Origin: Hymenobacter sp. BT730
GTDB taxonomy: Bacteria > Bacteroidota > Bacteroidia > Cytophagales > Hymenobacteraceae
DNA: 64,000 nucleotides
Assembly (NCBI RefSeq): GCF_030542105.1
Contig: NZ_JAUOFB010000003.1
Span: 1 to 64,000 of the forward strand
Direction: 5' to 3'
Made by a program: the position numbers and the translations under genes
The notes under the pieces: model-generated
Told to the model about the DNA's origin: nothing
The model's input: the letters and a program-made list of their open reading frames with translations, nothing else
Database searches by the model: none
Shown: positions 47,046-57,576 of the stretch, piece by piece
How positions within the stretch are numbered: position 1 is the first letter of the stretch
Layout: every line of letters starts with the position of its first letter

Positions 47046-47942
47046 TTACTCAAAACGGCCCAACTCGTCTCGCCGGAACGTCCACTCGGGGGTACTCACC
47101 TGGGCCACCCGTGGGTCTAGCAGAAACCACGCGCTGCGCCCGGTTTCATCCCATATATTTTCCAATACGTGCATTTGCTGCGCGGGCATATAGCTTTGCG
47201 CCAGCAGAGCCACCCGCCGCCCGCTGCCGGGCTGCACAGCCACATCCAGCACCAAAACGGCATGGCCCGGCGAGCCACCCCGAATTAATACGTCGCCAGG
47301 CTGTACCTGGGCCAGTGGCATGGGACGCAACTCACGACTAAGGGAGAGGGTGCCGGCATAGGTGTAAATCTGGTCCAGGTAGCGGCGCAGCACAGTGTGC
47401 GTGGGTGGCTCTACTGGCTTAGTAGCCGGTTGAACGGCATTGCCTGCAACCTTAAAGCCCGTGCCCGCATACCAGTCCTGAAAGCGGATATCGTCGCCGC
47501 TGGTCAGGTGAAAGTGTACCTGGTTCGGGTCTTGACTGAATTGATATTCAGCCCGCAAACGAATTACAGCATCGGCGCATTGCTGCAGGTCACGGGTGCC
47601 AACATCTAAGTCCAAAACCGCAGCGTGCACATCCTGCCGGTCTTTAAGCTGGCCATTATACAGCTTTACCGGAGTTCCGGCCGGGAGCAAAGGCAAATAC
47701 CGCAGCCAATGCCCAAATGAGCCCGGCATTAGCTCCACCCGTTGATAACCTTTGGGCGGCAGAAACCGCGCCGCTACTGTCTGGCGTGGGTTGTAACGGC
47801 CCGCTGCCAGCCATGGATAACTATTTTGGCTGCCTTCGGCTGCAGACAGCGGGTGCTGCGCCCGAAGGGCACTTGTGCCTGATTCAGCCTCCGGACCAGA
47901 GCAACAAAACAGCAAAGCCAGAAGGGGAAAAGCAGCTTTCAT
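47046..47942 (-). CDS. DUF4846 family lipoprotein
   Basis: The 298-residue protein has a short hydrophobic leader ending CCSG (Cys13 or Cys14), a likely lipoprotein signal. The body matches DUF4846: FLPPKGYQRVELMPGSFGHW, VHAAVLDLDVGTRDLQQCAD, ADAVIRLRAEY, TYAGTLSLSREL and PGDVLIRGGSPGHAVLVLDV. The final motif with conserved G-x-P-G-H resembles NlpC/P60-like papain folds, so a cell-envelope hydrolase role has been considered, but the function is unproven. It is anchored in the periplasm. Confidence 0.85.
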   Translation of the reverse strand: MKAAFPLLALLFCCSGPEAESGTSALRAQHPLSAAEGSQNSYPWLAAGRYNPRQTVAARFLPPKGYQRVELMPGSFGHWLRYLPLLPAGTPVKLYNGQLKDRQDVHAAVLDLDVGTRDLQQCADAVIRLRAEYQFSQDPNQVHFHLTSGDDIRFQDWYAGTGFKVAGNAVQPATKPVEPPTHTVLRRYLDQIYTYAGTLSLSRELRPMPLAQVQPGDVLIRGGSPGHAVLVLDVAVQPGSGRRVALLAQSYMPAQQMHVLENIWDETGRSAWFLLDPRVAQVSTPEWTFRRDELGRFE

Positions 47943-48022
47943 GAGGATAGTTTGCTAAGCAGAAATAGGATAGAGGAATCAATAACGGTATTTCGGGTGG
48001 AGTATTTTGCCAGACGAAGTCA

Positions 48023-48060
48023 TAAAAAAGCCCCGGCTATAATAGCCGGGGCTTTTTTAT
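48023..48060. terminator. Bidirectional terminator
   Basis: AAAAAAGCCCCGGCTAT and ATAGCCGGGGCTTTTTT arms with a 2-nt centre. It stands between topA and the DUF4846 gene, both on the minus strand, and most likely terminates topA. Confidence 0.85.
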
Positions 48061-48105
48061 ATTTCATCTTGAGCTAAGCAAAGGAGGACAAGCTTTAAGT
48101 AGATA

Positions 48106-50568
48106 TTACTTGGCCTTACCCGTAGCTTTCTTTGCAGCCGGCTTTTTTGCGGCTGGCTTTTTGGCTGCTGGTTTCTTGGCAGCTGGCTTTTTAACGGGGG
48201 TATCTGTCTTCTCACTGGCGGCAGGTGCGGCCTTCTTGGCGAAGCGGCCTCCTTTTGCTGGTTTATCCGGGGTGGCTTCCGCCAATTCCAGACAGCGTTC
48301 CAGCGTCAGATCAGTCGGCTCTTCACCTTTCGGAATCTTGACGTTCTTCTTGCCCACTACAATATAGGGACCGAAGCGGCCATTCAGAACCTGCACGTCT
48401 TCACGGCCCGGAAACTCCTTAATCAGTCGCTCCGCGTCGGTTTTGCGCTTGTTCTCAATCAGCGTCACGGCTTCGTCGGCCGTGATAGTATGTGGGTCCT
48501 GCTCCTTGGTGAGCGAATAGAATTTGCTGTCGTGGCGGATATAAGGGCCAAAACGGCCCAGAGCGGCTGTCATGTCCTTCTCCTCATACTGCCCCACATT
48601 GCGCGGCAGCTTGAAGAGTTCCAGCGCTTCTTCCAGGGTGATGTTCTCAATGAACTGGCCTTTGCGCAGGCTGGCGTACACGGCCTTTTCGCCTTCCGGT
48701 GCACCTTCCTTGGGCTCAATCTGCACATAAGGACCAAAGCGGCCCAGGCGAGCCGTTAACTTCTGGCCGGTTTCCGGATGCAAACCGATAACGCGGGTTG
48801 AGCCCAGCGTGCTCCGCTCAATATCCTGGCCACGTTCCACGGTTTCGTGAAACGTGCCATAGAAGCCAGCAATCATCTTTTGCCACTGCTCGTGGCCATT
48901 GGCAATCTGGTCGAATTCATCTTCCACCTTAGCCGTAAACTTATAGTCTACAATTACGGGGAAGTGCTCAACCAAAAAGTCGTTTACCACCATAGCCGTA
49001 TCCGTGGGAAACAGCTTGGCTTTATCGGCACCGTAGGTTTCAGTTTTGACTTCGGTTTTCACCTTGTCGCCATCCAGCGTCAGCACATGAAACTTGCGCT
49101 CCTTGCCCTCACGGGTGTCTTTTTCCACATAGCCCCGTTTCTGAATGGTGCTAATGGTTGGAGCGTAGGTTGAAGGCCGACCAATGCCCATTTCCTCCAG
49201 CTTTTTCACCAGCGAGGCTTCCGTGTAGCGAGCAGCCGGCGAGGCATAGCGCTCCGTAGCCCGTAATTGCTGCAGAGGCAACTCCTGACCCACATTCAAT
49301 GGCGGCAACCCGCGGGAGAAAGATGATTCTCCGTCTTGCTCATCCTCGTCTTTCGACTCGCTGTAGGCTTTCAGAAAGCCCTCAAACGTAATAACTTCCC
49401 CAGTTGCCGTGAGCGTAACGCCTGGCTGGGTGCTGATGCCAATGGTAGCTACCGTACGCTCCACCGTAGCATCAGCCATCTGCGAAGCCATAGCCCGCTT
49501 CCGGATCAAATCATACAGGCGCTGCTCCGCCGAATCAGCCCCGGCTTTTACCAGCGCGAAATCCGTAGGGCGAATGGCTTCGTGGGCTTCCTGCGCGGAG
49601 GCGGATTTGGTCTTGAACTGGCGGGTGTGCGCATATTCAGCCCCGTAGGCCCGCGTAATTTCTTCCTTGGCAGCGGCTATGGCGTCCTGCGAGAGGTTCA
49701 GGGAGTCAGTACGCATGTAGCTGATTTTACCCGCCTCATACAGCTTCTGGGCTACGCTCATGGTCTGCGCTACCGAGAAGCCCAGCTTGCGCGAGGCTTC
49801 CTGCTGCAGGGTAGAAGTGGTAAACGGCGGCGCAGGGGTGCGTTTGCCCGGCTTCTTCTCCAGGTTCTCAATGCGGTAGGCCGCACCTACACAGCGCGCC
49901 AGGAAAGCTTCCGCTTCTTCGCGGGTTTTGTAGCGGGTGGGCAGTTCCGCCTCCAGCACCGCGCCTTTGCCGGCATCAAACTTAGCTACTACCCGATACG
50001 CCGAAGAGGTTTTGAACTGATTAATTTCCCGCTCCCGCTCCACCACCAGCCGCACGGCCACACTCTGCACGCGGCCCGCAGATAAGCCGGCTTTTACCTT
50101 TTTCCAGAGCACCGGGCTCAACTCAAAGCCTACCAGCCGGTCCAGCACGCGGCGGGCCTGCTGGGCATTCACCAGGTTCAGGTCTATTTCCCGAGGATTG
50201 GCAATGGCGTTAAGGATGGCATTCTTGGTGATTTCGCGGAATACAATACGCTTTGTCTTCTGCTCACTCAGGTTCAGGGTTTCCGACAGATGCCAGGATA
50301 TGGCCTCGCCCTCGCGGTCATCGTCACTTGCTAACCACACCATTTCGGCTTCCTTAGCTAGTTTTTTCAGCTGGGAAATGATTTCCCGCTTATCCGCCGA
50401 TACTACATAGGTGGGCTTAAAGCCGTTGGCAATGTCAATGGCATTATTATCCTTGGGCAGGTCGCGGACGTGCCCAAAGCTGGATTTGACGATATAGTCC
50501 TTGCCTAGGTACCCTTCAATGGTCTTGGCTTTGGCAGGAGACTCTACTATGACTAGGTTCTTAACCAT
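48106..50568 (-). CDS. topA: DNA topoisomerase I with lysine-rich repeat tail
   Basis: The 820-residue type IA topoisomerase has a TOPRIM domain with LVIVESPAKAKTIEGYLG and ASDDDREGEAI, the catalytic Tyr in ISYMRTDSLNLS (about 291) and GIGRPSTYAPTIS. The C-terminal region has three GRFGPY repeats, which replace zinc fingers and lack cysteines, and ends in a KKPAA repeat of four units plus KKATGKAK. The tail probably binds DNA non-specifically. The enzyme relaxes negative supercoils, opposing gyrase. A CATCTTTG at 50648-50655 (minus) is near a -7 box. Confidence 0.95.
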   Translation of the reverse strand: MVKNLVIVESPAKAKTIEGYLGKDYIVKSSFGHVRDLPKDNNAIDIANGFKPTYVVSADKREIISQLKKLAKEAEMVWLASDDDREGEAISWHLSETLNLSEQKTKRIVFREITKNAILNAIANPREIDLNLVNAQQARRVLDRLVGFELSPVLWKKVKAGLSAGRVQSVAVRLVVEREREINQFKTSSAYRVVAKFDAGKGAVLEAELPTRYKTREEAEAFLARCVGAAYRIENLEKKPGKRTPAPPFTTSTLQQEASRKLGFSVAQTMSVAQKLYEAGKISYMRTDSLNLSQDAIAAAKEEITRAYGAEYAHTRQFKTKSASAQEAHEAIRPTDFALVKAGADSAEQRLYDLIRKRAMASQMADATVERTVATIGISTQPGVTLTATGEVITFEGFLKAYSESKDEDEQDGESSFSRGLPPLNVGQELPLQQLRATERYASPAARYTEASLVKKLEEMGIGRPSTYAPTISTIQKRGYVEKDTREGKERKFHVLTLDGDKVKTEVKTETYGADKAKLFPTDTAMVVNDFLVEHFPVIVDYKFTAKVEDEFDQIANGHEQWQKMIAGFYGTFHETVERGQDIERSTLGSTRVIGLHPETGQKLTARLGRFGPYVQIEPKEGAPEGEKAVYASLRKGQFIENITLEEALELFKLPRNVGQYEEKDMTAALGRFGPYIRHDSKFYSLTKEQDPHTITADEAVTLIENKRKTDAERLIKEFPGREDVQVLNGRFGPYIVVGKKNVKIPKGEEPTDLTLERCLELAEATPDKPAKGGRFAKKAAPAASEKTDTPVKKPAAKKPAAKKPAAKKPAAKKATGKAK

Positions 50569-50927
50569 ATGATATAAAGCAGGGCGGGATGCTAGGCGTG
50601 TTTTCTGGGAGAAACGAGAAGCAGCGCAAAGGAGTTGAATTTTGCCGCAAAGATGCTGGAATATTCCGGTCTTATTTTTTATCGTCTATATATTTAGATA
50701 TAAACTAAATACGCCGTGCAGGGCCTGTATGGTTCTTAACCGTTGATAAATAGGCCGGAAGCTGTTGAAATCAGCCACCTGATAACGAAAAAGAAAAGCC
50801 CCACGCGAATTCAGGAGTACAGTATTCCTTCTGAGTTGTTAACTTTGTCAGTACTGCGCTCAGCTTTCCGCCGCACGGTATACATTGCATCGCCTTTTTA
50901 ATCTGGCTCGCTACCACCCGCTCCTTT
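50569..50927. promoter_or_regulatory. Divergent promoter region between topA and the chemosensory operon
   Basis: TAACTTTG at 50840-50847 matches the -7 consensus for rightward transcription, 81 bases before the receptor gene. A leftward CATCTTTG at 50648-50655 fits topA. No gene is seen. Confidence 0.5.
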
Positions 50928-53900
50928 ATGGCATCCGGCAAGAATTCACGTTCCTCTTCTACTACGGCAAGCTCAGCGCAGCCTGCCGCCGCTGACCAGG
51001 CAACGGCAGCTACCACCACCCGTCGGGGTGGTTCCCCAGCTTCCTCCGAACCTATTGTTCAGCTCAGTACCCCTGGGAGCAACAGTACCCGCAAGCGCGG
51101 GGTTGCCCGTGGCATTACCGATGAGCAGGACCCCGAGTACGTAAACGAGCAGCTGAACCGCGTGCTCTACGCCCTCGATGCCTTTAAGAAAGGGGACGTT
51201 TCGGTACGCCTGACCAAGCAAAACGACGACATCTTCGCCGAAATTGCCGAAGCCTACAACTCCATGGTAGAGATGATTGGCGGGGTAGGCGGCGAAGTAT
51301 CGCGCATTTCCAAGGTGGCCGGGGTGGAAGGCAACCTGAAGGCGCGGGCCTCGGCGGAGAATGCCGCCGGTTTCTGGCGCGACATGATCAACAATATCAA
51401 CGGCCTGGTGGATAGCATCGCCGTTCCGGTATTGGAGGTAGGCAAAGTACTGAAGAACATCAGCAAGGGTAATCTGGACGAGTCCTTCCAGATTCCAGTG
51501 TCGGGTGACTTCAAGGTGATGGCCGAAACCATCAACAAAACCATCGACAACCTGAACGTATTCGCCGGCGAGGTAACCCGTGTGGCGCAGGAAGTAGGTA
51601 CCGAAGGAAAGCTGGGTGGCCAGGCCTCGGTACCAAACGTGGGTGGTATCTGGAAAGAACTGACGGACAACGTAAACAACATGGCCTCCAACCTGACCAG
51701 TCAGGTACGGGACATTGCCAACGTAGCCACGGCCGTAGCAAAGGGTGACCTTACCCAGAAGATTACGGTAGATGTTAAAGGAGAGTTGCTGCAATTGAAG
51801 CAGAACCTCAACCAGATGGTGGACTCCCTGAACCTGTTTGCAGGGGAAGTAACCCGCGTAGCGCAGGAAGTAGGTACCGAGGGTAAACTGGGTGGTCAGG
51901 CCAGCGTGCCAAACGTAGGCGGGGTTTGGAAAGACCTCACCGACAACGTAAATAACATGGCCTCCAACCTGACGAGTCAGGTGCGAGACATTGCTAACGT
52001 AGCTACCGCAGTAGCAAAAGGCGACTTGTCGCAGAAAATCACCGTTGACGTTAAAGGCGAGCTGCTGCAATTGAAGCAGAACCTCAACCAGATGGTGGAC
52101 TCCCTGAACCTGTTTGCCGGCGAGGTAACCCGCGTAGCGCAGGAAGTAGGTACGGAAGGCCGCCTTGGTGGCCAGGCCGTGGTACCGAATGTAGGCGGCG
52201 TATGGAAAGAGCTGACGGACAACGTAAATAACATGGCAAGCAACCTGACCAGTCAGGTGCGAGATATTGCTAACGTAGCTACTGCGGTAGCCCGCGGCGA
52301 CCTAAGCCAGAAGATTACGGTAGATGTAAAAGGGGAGCTGCTGCAGTTGAAGCAGAACCTGAACCAGATGGTGGACTCACTCAACCTCTTTGCTGGCGAG
52401 GTAACGCGTGTGGCACTGGAAGTAGGCGCCGAAGGAAAACTGGGTGGTCAGGCATCGGTGCCCAACGTGGCCGGGGTTTGGAAGGAGCTGACGGACAATG
52501 TAAACTACATGGCCTCGAACTTAACGAGCCAGGTACGAGACATTGCTAACGTAGCAACCGCCGTAGCCCGCGGTGACTTGTCGCAGAAGATGACGGTAAA
52601 CGTGAAGGGCGAAATTCTGGAGCTCAAGAATATCTTGAACCAGATGGTGGACTCCCTGAACATTTTCGCTGGCGAGGTAACCCGCGTAGCCCGCGAAGTA
52701 GGTACGGAAGGAAAACTGGGCGGTCAGGCCAACGTGCCCCGCGTAGGTGGTACCTGGAAAGAGCTGACCGACAACGTAAACACAATGGCCTCGAACTTGA
52801 CCTCTCAAGTACGAGACATTGCCAACGTGGCAACCGCGGTAGCAAAAGGTGACCTGACTCAGAAAATCACGGTAGATGTAAAAGGCGAGCTGCTGGATCT
52901 GAAGAACATTCTGAACCAGATGGTGGACTCCCTGAACATCTTCGCTGGCGAGGTAACCCGTGTGGCAAGGGAAGTGGGTACCGAAGGTATTCTGGGCGGT
53001 CAGGCTAATGTGCCAAACGTTTCGGGTACCTGGAAGGACCTTACTGACAACGTAAACACGATGGCAAGCAACCTGACCAGTCAGGTGCGAGATATTGCCA
53101 ACGTGGCAACCGCGGTAGCCCGCGGCGACTTGTCGCAGAAAATCAAAGTAGACGTAAAAGGCGAGCTGCTCCAGTTGAAGGAAAACCTCAACCAGATGGT
53201 GGACTCCCTGAACACGTTCGGTGACGAAGTAACCCGCGTGGCCCGCGAAGTAGGCACCGAGGGTAAACTGGGTGGCCAGGCCGTAGTACCTAACGTACGC
53301 GGTACCTGGAAGGACCTCACCGACAACGTAAACACCATGGCCGCCTCGCTTACCTCGCAGGTACGAGACATTGCCAACGTAACCACCGCGGTAGCCCGCG
53401 GCGACCTAAGCCAGAAAGTTTCGGTAGATGTTAAAGGCGAGCTGCTCGACCTGAAAGATAACATCAACCGAATGGTGGACTCCCTGAACATTTTCGCTGG
53501 CGAGGTAACCCGTGTGGCGCAGGAAGTAGGTACGGAAGGCCGCCTCGGTGGCCAGGCCAACGTGCCAAGCGTAAGCGGCGTTTGGAAAGACCTCACCGAC
53601 AACGTAAACACGATGGCCTCCAACCTGACTACTCAGGTACGGGGCATTGTGAAAGTAGTTACGGCGGTATCCAAAGGTGACTTGACCCAGAAGCTGACGC
53701 TGGAAGCCAAAGGTGAAGTGGCCGAGCTGGCTGACACCATTAACCGAATGGTGGATGACCTGAACCGTCTGGCAGTAGAAGTTAGCCGCGTGGCCAAAGT
53801 GGCCGGTGTGGAAGGCAAGCTGACAGAACGTGCTACGGTAGGCGGCGTATCGGGCTCCTGGAAAGAACTGGTAGACACGCTCAACGCCCTGCTGGAATCC

Positions 53901-55313
53901 ATTGCCTCGCCGGTACTGGAAGTGTCGCGCGTGGTACGAGCCATTTCGGAAGGTGACCTGACCCAGCGCGTGGAAGTACCCACCGCCGGCGACATTCTGG
54001 CCATGTCCGACGCTCTTAACCTTGCTGTTGAAAACCTGAACGAACTGCTGGGCGAAATCAACGACTCCTCGCTGGTAGTAGGAACTTCCTCGGAAGAAAT
54101 GGCCGGTAAAGGTCAGGAAATGAGCCGTGTTACGGTTGATGTGGCCTTGGCCATGCAACAGATGGCAGAAGGTGCTCAGAACCAGGCATTGAAAACCGAC
54201 CAGGCCTTTAAGCTGATTGAAGAAATCATGCAGGCTACCAAGGAAACGGCCGGCAAAGCAGACGTAGTAAACAAATCAGCTATCCTGGGTGAGCAAACCT
54301 CGCAGCTGGGTCTGAAAACGGTGGCCGAGGTGGTAAAGAACATGGAGGAAATCTCCAACGCGGCTGCGCAAACGGCCCGTACCATTGAAGTACTGAGTAC
54401 CCGTTCGGGAGAAATCAGCAAGTCGCTGGGCGTAATCACGGACATTGCCTCGCAAACCAACCTGCTGGCCCTGAACGCAGCCATCGAAGCAGCCCGCGCC
54501 GGGGAAGCCGGCCGTGGTTTTGCCGTAGTAGCCGAAGAAATCCGGAAGCTGGCCGAAGGCTCCCGCAAATCGGCCAACGAAATTGCCACGCTGGTAGAAG
54601 ATGTTAAGAAAGACACCATCTCTGCCGCAACCGCAATTTCAACCATGGAAGGCCGAGTACTGAAAGGCAAAAACGCTACGTTTGAAGCGTCCAGCGCCTT
54701 TAAGAACATTGCCACCTCCAGCGGAGAAACGCTCCGCACCTCCCGCGACATTCTCACGGCTACCGAGATTCAGAAGACCTCGATTGGCGACGTAGTAAAA
54801 TACGTAGAGGAAGTAGTAGCCATTGCCGAGCAAACGGCATCCGGCACGCAGCAAGTAGCTGGTACCGCCAAGCAGCTTTCGTCTTCGATGCAGGAACTCA
54901 CCGCTTCCAGCCAGAAACTGACGGACATTGCCGATGACCTGCAGGTAGGTTTGTCCGCCTTCCAGCTGATTGAGTACGTAGAGCCTGAGCCCGCTCCTGT
55001 ACTGCGCCGCACCATGCGCCGGGTAGAACCAGTAGCTCCTAAAGTGGAAGCACCAGTGCGTACGCGCCCTGTAGCCCGTGCCATTGCGGCGCAAACGCCT
55101 GCTCCCTCTACCGTTCAGCGGGAGCGTACGGCAGCACGGCCCCGCCCCGAGGCTCCTAAGGCATCAGCCATTGCGCGGCCTACGGTGGTAAAAGCAGAGC
55201 CTTCTAATAATGGCTCCGCTACTGCCAATGGTAAGGCCAAAACGGCCTCGGCTAAAGAGGCAAAGGCACCTGCAGCGCAAGGGGGTAAAGGCAAAAAATC
55301 AACGTCTAAATAA
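50928..55313 (+). CDS. Soluble chemoreceptor with a tandem HAMP-like array (MCP)
   Basis: The 1461-residue protein has no signal peptide or transmembrane segment. Residues 1-65 are Ser/Thr/Ala-rich and disordered. From about 75 to 1030 come HAMP-like units: a divergent first one, eight near-identical 92-residue copies (each with EVTRVAxEVGTEGxLGGQA, [19 protein letters not shown] and [16 protein letters not shown]), and one more divergent copy. A methyl-accepting signalling domain follows (tip [38 protein letters not shown]), then a Pro/Ala/Lys-rich tail. It should feed signals to CheA through CheW. The sensing partner is unknown; poly-HAMP arrays of this kind are seen in cytoplasmic receptors and Nik1-type kinases. 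It is the first gene of the operon. Confidence 0.92.
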   Translation: MASGKNSRSSSTTASSAQPAAADQATAATTTRRGGSPASSEPIVQLSTPGSNSTRKRGVARGITDEQDPEYVNEQLNRVLYALDAFKKGDVSVRLTKQNDDIFAEIAEAYNSMVEMIGGVGGEVSRISKVAGVEGNLKARASAENAAGFWRDMINNINGLVDSIAVPVLEVGKVLKNISKGNLDESFQIPVSGDFKVMAETINKTIDNLNVFAGEVTRVAQEVGTEGKLGGQASVPNVGGIWKELTDNVNNMASNLTSQVRDIANVATAVAKGDLTQKITVDVKGELLQLKQNLNQMVDSLNLFAGEVTRVAQEVGTEGKLGGQASVPNVGGVWKDLTDNVNNMASNLTSQVRDIANVATAVAKGDLSQKITVDVKGELLQLKQNLNQMVDSLNLFAGEVTRVAQEVGTEGRLGGQAVVPNVGGVWKELTDNVNNMASNLTSQVRDIANVATAVARGDLSQKITVDVKGELLQLKQNLNQMVDSLNLFAGEVTRVALEVGAEGKLGGQASVPNVAGVWKELTDNVNYMASNLTSQVRDIANVATAVARGDLSQKMTVNVKGEILELKNILNQMVDSLNIFAGEVTRVAREVGTEGKLGGQANVPRVGGTWKELTDNVNTMASNLTSQVRDIANVATAVAKGDLTQKITVDVKGELLDLKNILNQMVDSLNIFAGEVTRVAREVGTEGILGGQANVPNVSGTWKDLTDNVNTMASNLTSQVRDIANVATAVARGDLSQKIKVDVKGELLQLKENLNQMVDSLNTFGDEVTRVAREVGTEGKLGGQAVVPNVRGTWKDLTDNVNTMAASLTSQVRDIANVTTAVARGDLSQKVSVDVKGELLDLKDNINRMVDSLNIFAGEVTRVAQEVGTEGRLGGQANVPSVSGVWKDLTDNVNTMASNLTTQVRGIVKVVTAVSKGDLTQKLTLEAKGEVAELADTINRMVDDLNRLAVEVSRVAKVAGVEGKLTERATVGGVSGSWKELVDTLNALLESIASPVLEVSRVVRAISEGDLTQRVEVPTAGDILAMSDALNLAVENLNELLGEINDSSLVVGTSSEEMAGKGQEMSRVTVDVALAMQQMAEGAQNQALKTDQAFKLIEEIMQATKETAGKADVVNKSAILGEQTSQLGLKTVAEVVKNMEEISNAAAQTARTIEVLSTRSGEISKSLGVITDIASQTNLLALNAAIEAARAGEAGRGFAVVAEEIRKLAEGSRKSANEIATLVEDVKKDTISAATAISTMEGRVLKGKNATFEASSAFKNIATSSGETLRTSRDILTATEIQKTSIGDVVKYVEEVVAIAEQTASGTQQVAGTAKQLSSSMQELTASSQKLTDIADDLQVGLSAFQLIEYVEPEPAPVLRRTMRRVEPVAPKVEAPVRTRPVARAIAAQTPAPSTVQRERTAARPRPEAPKASAIARPTVVKAEPSNNGSATANGKAKTASAKEAKAPAAQGGKGKKSTSK
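51555..53762. repeat. Eight in-frame tandem 276-bp repeats inside the receptor gene
   Basis: The unit begins near AACCTGTTTGC-type sequence and recurs every 276 bases (51555, 51831 and so on to 53487), with the next, more divergent copy from 53763. No length change between copies was seen, and sequence identity is high, suggesting repeated duplication or gene conversion. Confidence 0.85.
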
Positions 55314-55374
55314 ATCCGGATTCCTACGCTGTACTCTAAAAGGGCTAGCAGCGTAGGTTTTCCTGTTTTCAGCT

Positions 55375-55914
55375 ATGGTTCAAACAGAAAGCGGTGGCGA
55401 ACGGAAGCCCATTGTGCAGGAAGCGCTGGTGCAGCTGATTGTTTTCCGCCTGGGTACTGAGGAGTACGGCGTACGCATTGAGCAAGTGAAGGAGGTAACC
55501 ATTACCCCGGATATTGCGCGCATGCCCAAAACGCCGGCCTTTGTGAAGGGCATTGCCAACCTGCGCGGCGACATCATTGCTATTATTGATCTGGAAGAAC
55601 GGTTTAGTCTGCGGCGCGGTAAAGCCGATGTGAGCACCAGTCTTACTTACACCCTGGCCATTGAAGCACACGACTATACCATCGGTATTGTAGTGCGGGA
55701 AGTGCCACAGCCGCTTTCCTTGCCGGTATCTGCCATTGAGCGGGCCCCGGAATTTTTGCAGGACAGTAACATCCAGGAGAAGTATATCGAGGGTATTGCC
55801 CGGTTCGACAGCCGTATCATCATTGTTTTGGATATGATGAAACTGCTGACTCCATCGGAAATCATGCAATTAAACCCTCGGGCGGAATCTTCTACCGCAC
55901 GCAGCCGTACCTAG
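55375..55914 (+). CDS. cheW: CheW-type coupling protein
   Basis: The 179-residue adaptor has the double SH3-like CheW fold. Visible are LIVFRLGTEEYGVRIEQVKE, ITPDIARMPKTPAFVKGIAN, NLRGDIIAIIDLEERF and the late ILDMMKLL segment. It links the receptor to CheA in the signalling array. A short charged tail follows. It lies 61 bases after the receptor gene and 51 bases before cheY, so the genes are co-oriented and likely one transcript. Confidence 0.93.
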   Translation: MVQTESGGERKPIVQEALVQLIVFRLGTEEYGVRIEQVKEVTITPDIARMPKTPAFVKGIANLRGDIIAIIDLEERFSLRRGKADVSTSLTYTLAIEAHDYTIGIVVREVPQPLSLPVSAIERAPEFLQDSNIQEKYIEGIARFDSRIIIVLDMMKLLTPSEIMQLNPRAESSTARSRT

Positions 55915-55965
55915 GCCTACACGTTTTCCGCCCATTTTATTTTCTGACCGACAGACCCCTACTAT

Positions 55966-56433
55966 ATGAAAAACCGCATCCTCATCGTGGACGACTCGTT
56001 CTACATGCGCACGATGCTTAAGAATATGCTTACCGACGCCGGTTACGACGTGGTAGGCGAGGCAGCTAACGGGCAACAGGCCCTGGAAATGGCTGCCGCC
56101 ACCCGCCCTGACCTCATCACGCTGGACGTTATTCTTCCCGATAATACGGGCCTGGATGTGCTGAAAGGTATTCGGCAGGAGCAGCCCGATGTCCGCATTG
56201 TAATGTGCAGCGCCGTGGGTCAGGAGGTAATTGTAAACGAAGCCCTGGAAAGCGGGGCAGTAGCTTATATCGTGAAGCCCTTCTCCGAAGAAAAAGTACT
56301 GGAGATTGTAGGCAGCATGCTGCAGCAGGGCAACGACAAGTCGGATACTTCTGCTGAGCCTTCGGCTACCCCGGAAGCCGGCACCGCCGATACGGACGCT
56401 GATACTTCATCAGAGTCCACGCCCCAGGCTTAG
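55966..56433 (+). CDS. cheY: CheY-like response regulator with acidic tail
   Basis: The 155-residue protein has a receiver domain at 1-122 with DD (9-10), phospho-acceptor Asp54 (ITLDVILP), Ser/Thr in MCSAVG and Lys in YIVKPFS. The remaining 30 residues are rich in Ser, Thr, Asp and Glu and are probably disordered. It has no output domain, so it acts by binding a partner, as in chemotaxis-type systems. The output target is not encoded nearby. Confidence 0.92.
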   Translation: MKNRILIVDDSFYMRTMLKNMLTDAGYDVVGEAANGQQALEMAAATRPDLITLDVILPDNTGLDVLKGIRQEQPDVRIVMCSAVGQEVIVNEALESGAVAYIVKPFSEEKVLEIVGSMLQQGNDKSDTSAEPSATPEAGTADTDADTSSESTPQA

Positions 56434-56499
56434 TACTTTTCCAACTGCCCACATTTGGCCTTAGCCGTGGGGTAGCTTTTGCCTATTCTTCTCTTTTTT

Positions 56500-57576
56500 G
56501 TGTCTCGTATCACCGAACCTTTAGCTATTCTGCTCGGCGAACTTCCTGGCCTTACCCGGCTGGCGTTGGCAAAGCTGCTGGCCGCTACTCCCCACGTGCG
56601 GGTAGTGGGCACAGCATTGAGTGGCGAAGATCTGGTGCTGAAGGCCCGCACTCTGCGGCCTGACCTGGTTATTGCTGGGGAAGCCGTATTACCGGGGCTA
56701 GGCCTTCTGGCACGGCATAGTCCCGTTCCGGTACTGCTGTATGCTAACTCGATACCCTTGCCCGGTATGATGCAGGAAGCGGCCCGCTGGGGAGTGTATG
56801 ATTATCTGTCCCCGTTGCTGCCTGAGGGCCATCCTATGGCTGCAGCGCAGCACACGGAACTGCGGCGCAAGGTGCAGATGGTGCGACCAAAACAGTTGAT
56901 TTCCCGGCTTGGGAAAACGGCCACTTCTATCTTTGCGCCCCCGCGTGGCATCATCGTGCTGGGTGGCTCAACGGGTGGAGCCAGTGCTGTAGAGCGGGTA
57001 GTGCAGGGGCTTACACCCAGCTTGCGACAGGCCATTCTGGTTGCGGTTCATTTACCAGCACAGTTTACCAACTCATTTGTGGAGCGCTTGCGCCGCATTT
57101 CCCCGTTCCCGGTAGAAGCCGCCTGCGCCGGGTCCCGCCTGGAGGCGGGCCGCATTCTGGTGGCACCTGGTGGTCATAATATGGTGGTTCGGCCGGTAAC
57201 TAATGGCCCCTGGCTTGCCTGGCAGACGGAGTTTGCCGCCGATTCTCCTGGTACGTCTGATGTTCCTTCCGTGGATATGCTGATGTCTTCGGCTGCCCGC
57301 GCTATGGGGCGTAAGGTAATGGGGGTAGTTCTGAGCGGGCTGGGCCGTGATGGCGCCTTGGGTGCTCAGGCGGTGCGCCAGCAAGGAGGCGTAGTCATTG
57401 CGCAGGATGAAGCCTCTGCTGCCGTCTTTGGTATGCCCAAAGCCGTAATCCAAGGTGGCTTTGCCTCGCAGGTACTGCCCTTAAATGAAATTTCTGATTT
57501 CATCAACCGCTCTATGGCCCCGGTAGTTGCACCGCGGCCTAGTCGGTATTCCTTATCTCAGGCCACCAACGTATGA
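56500..57576 (+). CDS. cheB: CheB-type methylesterase with degenerate receiver domain
   Basis: The start GTG 56500 is chosen (TTG 56479 is in frame and earlier). The catalytic domain (about 148-340) carries the Ser-His-Asp triad in GGSTGGASA, AVHLPAQFT and SGLGRDGALG, and is complete. The N-terminal domain still looks like a receiver (RVVGTALSGEDLV, RPDLVI), but the phospho-acceptor region reads AGEAVLPGLG instead of D-x-x-M-P, so control by phosphorylation appears lost. The enzyme removes methyl groups or deamidates receptor glutamines. Its stop overlaps the cheA start by 4 bases (ATGA), so translation is coupled. Confidence 0.85.
   Translation: MSRITEPLAILLGELPGLTRLALAKLLAATPHVRVVGTALSGEDLVLKARTLRPDLVIAGEAVLPGLGLLARHSPVPVLLYANSIPLPGMMQEAARWGVYDYLSPLLPEGHPMAAAQHTELRRKVQMVRPKQLISRLGKTATSIFAPPRGIIVLGGSTGGASAVERVVQGLTPSLRQAILVAVHLPAQFTNSFVERLRRISPFPVEAACAGSRLEAGRILVAPGGHNMVVRPVTNGPWLAWQTEFAADSPGTSDVPSVDMLMSSAARAMGRKVMGVVLSGLGRDGALGAQAVRQQGGVVIAQDEASAAVFGMPKAVIQGGFASQVLPLNEISDFINRSMAPVVAPRPSRYSLSQATNV

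Noticed and set aside
51555..53762. Regular repeats as a possible CRISPR-like array
   Set aside because: The 276-bp units are in-frame coding repeats without spacers.
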